Virus record (IMG/VR): IMGVR_UViG_3300037508_001087
Span: 1-22,381 of that record
Reading direction: 5' to 3' (one strand)
DNA: 22,381 nt
DNA from: a virus
The first letter of the stretch is position 1, and each line of letters begins with the position of its first letter. Made by a program: the position numbers and the translations under genes. The notes below the pieces were generated by a model. It was not told the DNA's origin and ran no database searches. It worked only from the letters and a program-made list of their open reading frames with translations. Below, piece by piece: positions 1 through 7,049 of this stretch.

Positions 1-46
1 CATTGCTGATAGACTCAATCGTGAAATCAACAAGGGATTTGGATAA
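1..46 (+). CDS. 3' end of an upstream gene (partial)
   Basis: The frame beginning at base 2 is open and encodes 14 residues ending in KGFG before TAA at 44-46. That stop overlaps the ATG of the next gene (TAATG), the same coupling used by several genes in this operon, so this is probably the C-terminus of a head or head-tail connector protein. The fragment is too short for any family assignment; position before the tail genes is the only clue. Confidence 0.6.
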   Translation, partial: IADRLNREINKGFG

Positions 47-519
47 TGACTTTAATTGAACGTCTATCTAAATACGAAGACACTATTGCTGGCAAAATCG
101 AAGCTCGATTAGGTGTACCTCAGCGATTATCAGCCATTTTATTTCGCATTGAGACTATAACAAGCATCGATGGAGCGATCTCTTCGTCGTATAACGATTT
201 ACACGTTAGCCATCCTTATATAAGTAGGGTGTCTGATCGTCAAGTAGGGCTTACTTTTTCTCAAGTAGGGGCTGGTATAACAGTAACCAAAAATGATTAC
301 CGTGTGATTTTAGGTAGAGTTCCTGAAATTAATAAATTTCTAGAAGGAACGATCGCCTATTTTGGTAACACTAAAACATCTAAGCGTATCGACGTATATG
401 TGAATCCTATTATCAATTGCGATCAGATCACATCTTACGATAAAAAAGCTTATGTGTTAGCAGTTATAGACGACGATATAACTCGTTGGGAACTTATCAT
501 CAGATCGGACTACGATTAA
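46..519 (+). CDS. Probable head-tail joining (neck) protein
   Basis: A 157-residue protein with no recognisable enzymatic motif. It has mixed helix and strand character, with an N-terminal helical stretch (ERLSKYEDTIAGKIEARL) and strand-rich later parts, and no signal peptide or membrane segment. It lies between the upstream partial gene and a tail-terminator-like gene, two genes before the sheath. In contractile phages that slot is normally held by head-completion or neck proteins, which seal the portal and receive the tail. The start is ATG coupled to the previous stop (TAATG) and its own stop is coupled the same way to the next gene, so production is probably stoichiometric with its neighbours. 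The role is inferred from gene order, not from sequence similarity I can see. Confidence 0.5.
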   Translation: MTLIERLSKYEDTIAGKIEARLGVPQRLSAILFRIETITSIDGAISSSYNDLHVSHPYISRVSDRQVGLTFSQVGAGITVTKNDYRVILGRVPEINKFLEGTIAYFGNTKTSKRIDVYVNPIINCDQITSYDKKAYVLAVIDDDITRWELIIRSDYD

Positions 520-1163
520 TGGCGAGTAATATTTCTACAGTTACAGCAGCATTAAAAAATTTCATCACCGCCAACGTTTATATAGGTTCTGAAGATTTAG
601 ATCCACCTAAACATTGGCAAGCTGAAACTAATCGTTATGCTTGCACGTTAACGGTGTTACCAGCATACGAACTGGTATATACAAAGATTTCCACCAATAT
701 TGTAACGGGTCTTGGTAAATTTAGATTTCAATTAAAATATCGATTACCAAGCCAACTACCTTATAATGGATTAAACGTTGGCGCTTTTGAACGACTGGCT
801 CAATTTCTTCAGTTATCGCCTATGTTAAATTTTGGTGGAGGTGCTGAAGGAATTAGATCTATTCAGTCTACACAGATTGATTATCCAATTGTCATTGAAC
901 GAGAAGAACGTCAACAAAACGATTGGATAATTTATGTGAACGTAGAATATTTAATAGATTTTCAAGTGACAGAGTACGATTTACCTGACGAATTTGCATT
1001 GGTAGATCCTGACCTTGATACCAGTGTCGAAGTAAGAAATATTGGTATCAATACATACAGGTCTGATATAGGGGACTTTGATGACAATGTTTTGGATAGT
1101 AACAATAGCATTTCTTTAGTACGGTATGAATTAAACGCTGGGTCTGAGGGAGGTGGTGGATGA
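519..1163 (+). CDS. Probable tail terminator / tail completion protein
   Basis: A 214-residue protein starting at the ATG that overlaps the previous stop. The frame can be extended 11 codons upstream to a TTG, but the coupled ATG is the better start. The N-terminus (ASNISTVTAALKNFITANVYIG) resembles the helix-first layout of small tail-terminator proteins, followed by a strand-rich middle, then an acidic stretch (about residues 150-175) and a Gly-rich end (GSEGGGG). It sits directly before the sheath gene, where the tail terminator (gpU / T4 gp15 role) caps the last tube and sheath ring and joins the head. The family is inferred mainly from size and synteny. A 70-base gap without a clear ribosome site separates it from the sheath gene. 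Confidence 0.5.
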   Translation: MASNISTVTAALKNFITANVYIGSEDLDPPKHWQAETNRYACTLTVLPAYELVYTKISTNIVTGLGKFRFQLKYRLPSQLPYNGLNVGAFERLAQFLQLSPMLNFGGGAEGIRSIQSTQIDYPIVIEREERQQNDWIIYVNVEYLIDFQVTEYDLPDEFALVDPDLDTSVEVRNIGINTYRSDIGDFDDNVLDSNNSISLVRYELNAGSEGGGG

Positions 1164-1233
1164 CGCGATCGCCTCCTGATAGTGTTGTTTGATTTGTTGT
1201 GTTTGTTTTTTTAATTACTGTTGAGTTACTAAA

Positions 1234-2700
1234 ATGTCAAACTTAGCCTTTGCCAACCTGACAAGACCCGGCGTTTTCATTACTGAGACGACTGGCGGTT
1301 ATCGAGTTCCTGAATTAGCTTCTTTTTCGACTGTATATATGATTGGTTCGTCTGAAGAAGGCGACTATAATTTTCCTACGTTAGTCAACAATGTGGAAGA
1401 TTTTACAAACCAATTTGGTGCATCAGCTTCCACTAATTCAGTCAAATTGTATTTTCGTAATGATCGCCAAGGTAAGCTGTATTTTATCAGAACAGCGATC
1501 GCTCCTGTTTTTGAAGTCACCGTAGGTTCGCCTACCACTCAAGTAGTGACTATTACTATTAACGGTGAAGCTGTTGATACTAATATTGTAGTAGGTGATA
1601 CACCTACCCAAGCTGTTGCTAAATTCATTGCTTCTATTAGTTCTTCTGACATTGGTGACGAAGTTGTTGCGACATCTACCGCACCTAATAAATTCATCAT
1701 TCGGTCTTCTGACCCTGAAGAATCACTAACGGTAGCTGCCACTAACGCTTTGTTGACCATCGCCAACATTACTCCTGCTTCTCTACCTAACTCTTACGAT
1801 TACGTTTACGCGATCGAAAAAACCTTTGATACTATTGGTGGTCGCAATCTAGAGCAAGGTTTCATTATTGCACCTGAAGCTTTCCAAAATCTCTCTACAT
1901 CCGTTGCTCGTCAAGCTGTAGGTGTGGCTATGGAAAACCTCGCCGCCGACAAGGATTACGACTGGGTAGCTCTTGTAGATTGCGCTCCTAACCAGAACAC
2001 CGTTGCCGCTGTACAAGCTGAAGGTCAGCTATATGCTACAGCTCAAGGTCACCTAGCGTTCTATGCTCCTTACCTAACAGACCTTGAAGGTAATACCGTT
2101 CCTAGTTCAGCAGCGATCGCTGGTATTGCCACTAAGCGTTATCGTCAACAAGGTTTCCAAGAACCTCCCGCTGGTGCTAACTATCCTATTGCTGGCGTAA
2201 TAAATGTTACTAAGCGGTTCACCAATACTGAACAATCGGTATTAAATCCTCTAGGTATCAACTTAGTGCGATTTTTACTGAACATTGGTGTTGTATCGTG
2301 GGCGGCTCGTACTCGTTCTAGTAATAGCTACTACACCTTTGTGCATACCCGCGTGATTATGAACGTGTTGAATGGCACCTTACGAGGAGCATTTGATTAC
2401 GATATTTTCAGTACGATTGACGGATTCTCTATCCTATTCCAGCGTATCGAAGGTACTGCCAACTCTGTGTGTCGCAGACTATGGCTAGGCAAGGCTCTAT
2501 TTGGGGCCACTGAAGCTGATGCCTATGCGGTCAAGTGTTCTTTGGAGAACAATCAACTTGACGATCTAGAGAACGGCAACGTGCTACTTGAAGTGTATGC
2601 AGCACCTTCTCCCATCTTGGAGAAGCTGCTTGTAAACACCATTCGCGTTAACTTGGGAGCTGTCCAAGATGCGGCTGCTGCTGGTCAAGTTTCTAATTAA
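1234..2700 (+). CDS. Contractile tail sheath protein
   Basis: A 488-residue protein. The N-terminus has the typical sheath opening (residues 8-20, LTRPGVFITETTG) followed by a strand segment ending in VYMIGSSEEG. The C-terminal third has the conserved sheath core: WAARTRSSNSYYTFVHTRV, then a helix-rich part (FSTIDGFSILFQRIEGT) and a final strand with the N/L/EVY-type pattern ending in LLVNTIRV, which supplies the inter-subunit handshake in known sheaths. A variable middle domain (about residues 90-180, Thr/Val/Ile rich) is likely surface exposed. Length is in the usual range for phage sheaths. There is a single sheath gene, followed by a tube gene, and phage-type chaperone and terminator genes surround it, which fits a phage tail better than a headless extracellular injection system. 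Confidence 0.93.
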   Translation: MSNLAFANLTRPGVFITETTGGYRVPELASFSTVYMIGSSEEGDYNFPTLVNNVEDFTNQFGASASTNSVKLYFRNDRQGKLYFIRTAIAPVFEVTVGSPTTQVVTITINGEAVDTNIVVGDTPTQAVAKFIASISSSDIGDEVVATSTAPNKFIIRSSDPEESLTVAATNALLTIANITPASLPNSYDYVYAIEKTFDTIGGRNLEQGFIIAPEAFQNLSTSVARQAVGVAMENLAADKDYDWVALVDCAPNQNTVAAVQAEGQLYATAQGHLAFYAPYLTDLEGNTVPSSAAIAGIATKRYRQQGFQEPPAGANYPIAGVINVTKRFTNTEQSVLNPLGINLVRFLLNIGVVSWAARTRSSNSYYTFVHTRVIMNVLNGTLRGAFDYDIFSTIDGFSILFQRIEGTANSVCRRLWLGKALFGATEADAYAVKCSLENNQLDDLENGNVLLEVYAAPSPILEKLLVNTIRVNLGAVQDAAAAGQVSN

Positions 2701-2729
2701 CATCAACGTACTAACAAGGAATCAAATCA

Positions 2730-3185
2730 ATGGTAAAGCTAGCTAGCAAGAATCCAGTCACCAACGCCGACTGCCTGTTTACGGTAACAGGCGTTCCTGG
2801 AGCCTGGGAAACATTCTCAGGCTTAAGAGAGACTATTTCTCGGGCTCAATATAGTGACGGTCAATCTAATCGTAAGCGTTTTACTGCCTCTGGTAGTAGC
2901 AGCCTTGAAGAAGTGACTATCACTCGTACTATCACCCCTGAAGATGCTGAAGATATTGCAGCCTACGATTGGGCTCAACGTATGAAAGCCGGTGATGAAT
3001 TTCAGTGTGAAGTACGCTTTGTAAAGAGAACCAACGATGTGGAGTTCAGAGGTAATCGCGTTCTGTATCTATACGGCTGTCGAATTTCTGAGATCGCCAT
3101 TATGCAAGGTATGGACACTGGAGCTGGTGACACAGCTTCTAGACTAGAGGTGAAGTTCTCTCTAGACGATTATAAATGGCAATAG
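2730..3185 (+). CDS. Tail tube protein
   Basis: A 151-residue protein placed directly after the sheath, separated by 29 bases that include an AAGGA ribosome site. It has the features of contractile-tail tube subunits: small size, mostly beta, with a long charged loop (TISRAQYSDGQSNRKRFT) and a conserved tube-like central part (TITRTITPEDAEDIAAYDWAQRM), and a C-terminal strand region ending in RLEVKFSLDDYKW. Hexameric rings of this protein would form the inner tube through which DNA passes. Sheath and tube are the most abundant tail proteins, and the intergenic hairpin just downstream may help keep their transcript level above that of later genes. Confidence 0.85.
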   Translation: MVKLASKNPVTNADCLFTVTGVPGAWETFSGLRETISRAQYSDGQSNRKRFTASGSSSLEEVTITRTITPEDAEDIAAYDWAQRMKAGDEFQCEVRFVKRTNDVEFRGNRVLYLYGCRISEIAIMQGMDTGAGDTASRLEVKFSLDDYKWQ

Positions 3186-3192
3186 CCTAAAA

Positions 3193-3230
3193 GGACGATC
3201 GCTCTTGTTGTGATATGAGAGCGATCGTTC
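3193..3230 (+). terminator. HIP1-based hairpin between tube and chaperone genes (possible attenuator)
   Basis: Bases 3193-3205 and 3218-3230 are complementary over 13 positions (one G-U), giving a stem that contains CGATCGCTCT and a 12-base loop. No uninterrupted T run follows, so it is not a textbook terminator. It lies exactly between highly expressed structural genes (sheath, tube) and genes needed in low amounts (chaperones, tape measure). Partial termination or 3'-end protection of the upstream message is a reasonable role. Confidence 0.45.
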
Positions 3231-3271
3231 ATCCATACGTTTGTTTAATTTCTTTCTAAATAGGTCTAACA

Positions 3272-3619
3272 ATGTCGTCTTCTAACCATATTAAAGTACA
3301 AGAACTATCGGACGGTTCGGTTGTTGTCAAAATAAAAGACGGCACCGAATACGGGATGAAAGAACCTAAAGTCAGAGCATTTATGGAATTAGAAAGTTGG
3401 ACTAATTCTGAAGATCCTCTTGTTAAAACCCAGTTAGGTGTGGCGATGAAAGTTATTTCATTGTGCATTCACCAAAAGAATGGAGAACCTTATAAAGTTA
3501 CGGATTTTGACCAGTTCTGTGATGATATATCAGTAGAGGACGTGGAGGTGTTAGGCGCTGGCCTAGCTAACTTTCAATCTGTCTTTGAATATCTCAACGA
3601 AAAAGCAACTAATATTTGA
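3272..3619 (+). CDS. Tail assembly chaperone, short form (G-like)
   Basis: A 115-residue acidic protein after the tube gene and before the tape measure gene. That is the slot of the tail assembly chaperone (lambda G, T4-like and P2 E analogues), which coats the tape measure during tube polymerisation. The sequence begins MSSSNHIKVQELSDGSVVVKIKDG and has helical later parts with no membrane segment. A second, start-poor frame overlaps its 3' end and runs on to base 3860, the arrangement expected of a programmed frameshift producing a longer chaperone. Family assignment rests on position, size and the frameshift arrangement. Confidence 0.75.
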   Translation: MSSSNHIKVQELSDGSVVVKIKDGTEYGMKEPKVRAFMELESWTNSEDPLVKTQLGVAMKVISLCIHQKNGEPYKVTDFDQFCDDISVEDVEVLGAGLANFQSVFEYLNEKATNI

Positions 3620-3860
3620 TTGTCAAGGTCGCACTTACGCGATCGCTGACTTTGTAGCGTTGTTAGTTATAGTCTCTGGTGGTTGCATATCTGAATCGTA
3701 TTTTAGATTATTAGATATGCCTGTATCAGAGGCTATTTACCATACTGAAGTGTTCAACCGATCCAAAGTATTAGAACGGTTATCATACGAAGAAGCTGAA
3801 CGACAGAAGATGGTCAACTCTATGGCTGGCAATTTTGAATGGGAACCCAACATAATTTGA
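3567..3860 (+). CDS. Tail assembly chaperone extension (T-like), made by frameshift
   Basis: This frame opens after TAG at 3564-3566 and ends at 3860. It has no convincing start of its own: the first candidate is TTG at 3585, without a ribosome site, and the first ATG is well inside the conserved-looking part. Downstream of the overlap it encodes QLIFDCQGRTYAIADFVALL and a helical tail with MPVSEAIYHTEVFNRSKVLERL. It is probably read as the C-terminal part of a fusion of about 196 residues with the gene at 3272. The run of five A at 3600-3604 sits in the overlap. The tape measure gene begins 10 bases after its stop, as usual for G/GT pairs. Confidence 0.75.
   Translation, partial: LTFNLSLNISTKKQLIFDCQGRTYAIADFVALLVIVSGGCISESYFRLLDMPVSEAIYHTEVFNRSKVLERLSYEEAERQKMVNSMAGNFEWEPNII
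3599..3605 (+). other. Candidate programmed frameshift site (-2 or +1)
   Basis: In the short-form frame the codons are GAA AAA GCA. The downstream frame is reached by a shift of -2 or +1. Lys-tRNA on AAA at 3602-3604 can re-pair perfectly with AAA at 3600-3602 (-2) or with AAG at 3603-3605 (+1). A -2 shift is known for the phage Mu tail chaperone pair; most others use -1. The direction is not decided by the sequence. Confidence 0.6.
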
Positions 3861-3870
3861 GTGGGCAAAG

Positions 3871-5874
3871 ATGTTAAATAACGTTGTTAAGACCGTACTG
3901 ATCGCAAAAGATGAAGCGTCTAGAGTCATCGAAGGTCTACAAAGAAATGTTGCGGCTAGTTCCAAAGGGTTTAACCTATTAGGTGCTGCAAGTGGTGTAG
4001 CCTTAGGCGGCATTATAGCGGGTAGTGCTGCTGCGATCGCTGGCGGTATTGGTATGACTAGAGCGTTTTCTGAAGCCAACAGCGTTAGTATGTCCGCTCT
4101 AAAAGCCGCAAACAATCTTACGGCTGAATTTAGTAATATTTCCCTTACCGTAGCTGAGGATTATATTACTTCTCTAAATAAGAAGCTAGTAGATGCTGCT
4201 GCGGTCCTTCCTGGTGCCACCAAAGAGTATTTGGCCCTATCTAACGTAATCGCTAACGACGTTGCTAGAGCGTTTCAGAACGCTGATGGAACGCTTAACG
4301 TAAAAGATTGGGAGAAAGCTACTACTGATATTGTATCGTTACTTAAATTTGTAGGTGGCGAAGCTGATCAAGCTAAAGTATTACTAGGCTCAGAAAAACT
4401 GTTAGCAGGCAACGCCACTCTAAACGAAATCAGACAATATGATTTCTTTGGTGGCAATGTAGCCTTTATGAAAGGGCTAGAAAAAGCTCAAAATGACTTA
4501 GGCAAAGAGTGGAAACAATTTACTCAAGAGGAACGAGTAAAAACTCTAACAGGACTTAAAAACGTCTTATTATCAGACGAGATGATCGATAAATTATCTC
4601 AAAGTGTGTCTGGTATTGTAGAAGTTTTTAATACTAGATTCTTTGACCCTACTACCGGCTTGTTCGGTATAATGAGAGAATTGGATTCTAGTGGTGGTAG
4701 TGTCTATAAATCCTTAGTTGAAACCGTTAAATTATTTGTTGGTAAAAACGGTATTATCACCACTATGTTGAATAACCTTGGACTAGATCCAATGGTTAGT
4801 CTAAAAAATGGTATCGATAAATTTAACAACTTTGTAGCTCGGTTCACCAACTATTTACAGATTTTTAACAACACCGAAAACAAACTCGACTTTAGTAGAT
4901 TGAATTTGGATCTTAGCGACAAATTATCCACTTTTCTAAATTTAGATAATTTGTCTATACCTGATATAGGGAAGATGATCGCTGATCTAATCAATAACGC
5001 TGTAGCAATGATGCGATCGCTAGATTGGGGCGCTATTGGTACAACTACAGGCACCTTATTTGGTCAAATTCTTCAAGAGGGTTTAGATCAATTATCGACG
5101 TTGATTAAATCAATAGATTACGGATCGGTGCTCCTATTACTTGGTGAAATAGGGATTGGTGTAGTCAAAGGTTTAGCCAACTTTTTGATTAATCTAGATC
5201 CTAATACTTATATAACAGGTGCTAGAGTTCTAATCGGTTCAGCGATCGCGTTGATGCTATTACCCTTAGCTACAGGAGCTATTGGTGGTTTAACCAGTGC
5301 TATATTAGGAGGTCTAGCCGTACTTGCGGCTTCTATTGGTATAACATTAACCGCACCTCTTATACTAGCGATCGCGGCTGTAGGAGCATTATTAGTAGGT
5401 GTGTTCTTATTAATTAAGAACAATTGGGAAACTATCAAAGCCAACATTTTATCAGGGTTAGAGTCTCTTAAAGAGGTAGCATCGCTAGGATGGGATCTTA
5501 TCAAACAAGGTTTCCAAGGTTATATTAATACCTTTATCAGCACGATCAATTTCCTTACCTCTTTACTTGATAAAATACCTGGGATAGATATACCTAGAAT
5601 TCCAAAACTGGGTAACGCTGCCGAAGGTTTTATACCAGACGCCTTTAGTAGAGAACTCAAAGCGATGCCTGCTGGTGCTAACCCTATTATTGCTAATACT
5701 AGCGAATTGATTTTAACTAGGAATCAACAGCAAGCTCTTCTAAACAACAGAGGTTCTAATATTTCATTAGGTGGTATTACTATAAATACCCAACCCAACC
5801 AAAACCCTTCTGAGATCGCTGAAATGGTGATTCAACAAATCGAACGTAGATTATCTCAACAATACGCAGTGTAG
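3871..5874 (+). CDS. Tail tape measure protein
   Basis: A 667-residue protein, the longest of the early tail genes apart from the hub. It has an N-terminal Gly/Ala hydrophobic segment (about residues 38-62), a long helical central region, and a second large hydrophobic block at about 452-515 (repeated small-residue stretches such as LLPLATGAIGGLTSAILGG) that could insert in the host inner membrane during DNA entry. The C-terminus (GGITINTQPNQNPSEIAEMV) is typical of tape measure ends. At roughly 0.15 nm of tail per residue, a value established for other tape measures, a tail near 100 nm is expected. It follows the chaperone pair and precedes the hub/initiator genes, the standard order. Confidence 0.9.
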   Translation: MLNNVVKTVLIAKDEASRVIEGLQRNVAASSKGFNLLGAASGVALGGIIAGSAAAIAGGIGMTRAFSEANSVSMSALKAANNLTAEFSNISLTVAEDYITSLNKKLVDAAAVLPGATKEYLALSNVIANDVARAFQNADGTLNVKDWEKATTDIVSLLKFVGGEADQAKVLLGSEKLLAGNATLNEIRQYDFFGGNVAFMKGLEKAQNDLGKEWKQFTQEERVKTLTGLKNVLLSDEMIDKLSQSVSGIVEVFNTRFFDPTTGLFGIMRELDSSGGSVYKSLVETVKLFVGKNGIITTMLNNLGLDPMVSLKNGIDKFNNFVARFTNYLQIFNNTENKLDFSRLNLDLSDKLSTFLNLDNLSIPDIGKMIADLINNAVAMMRSLDWGAIGTTTGTLFGQILQEGLDQLSTLIKSIDYGSVLLLLGEIGIGVVKGLANFLINLDPNTYITGARVLIGSAIALMLLPLATGAIGGLTSAILGGLAVLAASIGITLTAPLILAIAAVGALLVGVFLLIKNNWETIKANILSGLESLKEVASLGWDLIKQGFQGYINTFISTINFLTSLLDKIPGIDIPRIPKLGNAAEGFIPDAFSRELKAMPAGANPIIANTSELILTRNQQQALLNNRGSNISLGGITINTQPNQNPSEIAEMVIQQIERRLSQQYAV

Positions 5875-5881
5875 GTAAAAA

Positions 5882-6700
5882 ATGATATTGGAACCTATAG
5901 CAAACCCTGACGTTTTGGAAAGTTTACCCCCTGTTACTAAGACTTATAGTAGGTCATTTTTGACGGGTATAAACGGAGAGGTGCTGTATCAATTTTTATT
6001 TAACCCGGAAACCTTAAAATTCAATAAGAGCGTAAACTATTCTGAGGTCAATGTAGGTGGCACTGCCATTCAACCAATGTATTATCGAAATACCAGCGGT
6101 ACTACATTGACCTTAGATAATTTATTATTTGATACCTATAGTGAGGGTAAATCATCTAGAGAACTTATTGAAGGTTTAGGACGATTAACGTTACCAAACA
6201 CCCAATCCTTAACACCACCTTTAATCACTTTTGTATATGGTAGTTTTGTATTTGGACCTGCTATATTAAAAGATTTGCGATGGGAAACTGTTTCCGTATT
6301 AAATGGCGAACCAGCGATCGGTAACATATCCATAAACTTAACTGAAGTACCTTCTTCTACGTTACCAAACGCTTTTAGTACTAGACGAGCAAAATTAAAT
6401 TATACAGCGATCGTTACTACCGATAATAATGACAATAGTAGTAGTACTAATACCGTACCGGCTCCTACGTTAACTGATCGCCAGAAAGAAGAAGTGCGTA
6501 AAAAAGTGTTAGCTTATATAGGAGCTAATCTAAATAAGTTCCCTGTTGACATTAGAACTGAGTATACAGCCAATAGATTGAGAATATTGATTCCTTCTGC
6601 TGATGAAATCAATATGGCTGATAATACAAAAACGTTAGGAAGATTTGGATCTTATAATATCGAATCGCAACAATTAGAACCTTTAGCGGCGTTTAGATAA
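5882..6700 (+). CDS. Contractile injection-type tube/hub adaptor protein
   Basis: A 272-residue protein starting 8 bases after the tape measure stop, with a GTAGGT ribosome site. The middle (about residues 36-110) has the pattern of the contractile-injection-system tube N-terminal domain: QFLFNPETLKFNKSVNYSE, then a short loop and LTLDNLLFDTYSEG. In related systems such as Afp7-type proteins this domain joins the tube to the hub and is fused to a LysM domain. Here the LysM is a separate gene whose ATG overlaps this stop (TAATG), so the two probably work as one unit. A Ser/Asn/Thr-rich linker (TTDNNDNSSSTNT, about residues 179-191) precedes a C-terminal basic and amphipathic part. Confidence 0.7.
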   Translation: MILEPIANPDVLESLPPVTKTYSRSFLTGINGEVLYQFLFNPETLKFNKSVNYSEVNVGGTAIQPMYYRNTSGTTLTLDNLLFDTYSEGKSSRELIEGLGRLTLPNTQSLTPPLITFVYGSFVFGPAILKDLRWETVSVLNGEPAIGNISINLTEVPSSTLPNAFSTRRAKLNYTAIVTTDNNDNSSSTNTVPAPTLTDRQKEEVRKKVLAYIGANLNKFPVDIRTEYTANRLRILIPSADEINMADNTKTLGRFGSYNIESQQLEPLAAFR

Positions 6701-7011
6701 TGGCAAATCTAGTTAACATCCAAGCTGGTCAAACATTAAGCACGATCGCTAGCCAACTGTATGGTAACCCATCAGTATTTAGAGAGTTGGCAGATGAATT
6801 TAATATCGATGAATTTGATCCAACTCAAGAAATCACTGGAAAAATATTGGAAATCTCAGACCAATTAGAATCGCGTATAAAAGCTAAAGCTGAACAATTA
6901 GAAGGAGTGTTTAGCCTTTTTGATGATAAAAGGTTTGAAGAGATAGATTTAAGCGTTATACAATCTGTAGACGGTCTATCACCTCAACAGTTAGTATCTT
7001 GGTTATTGTAG
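6700..7011 (+). CDS. LysM-domain baseplate/hub protein
   Basis: A 103-residue protein whose first half is one LysM module: VNIQAGQTLSTIASQLYGN, then VFRELADEFNI and a hydrophobic closing strand (GKILEIS). LysM domains bind peptidoglycan or mediate baseplate contacts; small LysM proteins sit between tape measure and hub in many contractile tails (P2 X, Afp7 C-terminus). The remaining 45 residues are acidic and helical with no second module. The start overlaps the previous stop. The next gene begins 38 bases later, after an AT-rich gap that shows only a short CTTATATAAG palindrome. Confidence 0.85.
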   Translation: MANLVNIQAGQTLSTIASQLYGNPSVFRELADEFNIDEFDPTQEITGKILEISDQLESRIKAKAEQLEGVFSLFDDKRFEEIDLSVIQSVDGLSPQQLVSWLL

Positions 7012-7049
7012 TTGCTACCCTTATATAAGTAGAAGATATTTTTGAAAGA

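Noticed and set aside
486-518. Upstream TTG start for the tail terminator gene
   Set aside because: It has no ribosome site and would overlap the previous gene by 34 bases; the ATG at 519 is stop-coupled like its neighbours.
213-7031. CCTTATATAAGTAG occurring at about 213 and again at about 7018
   Set aside because: A single shared AT-rich 14-mer is expected about once by chance in a window of this size, and the first copy is inside a coding region.
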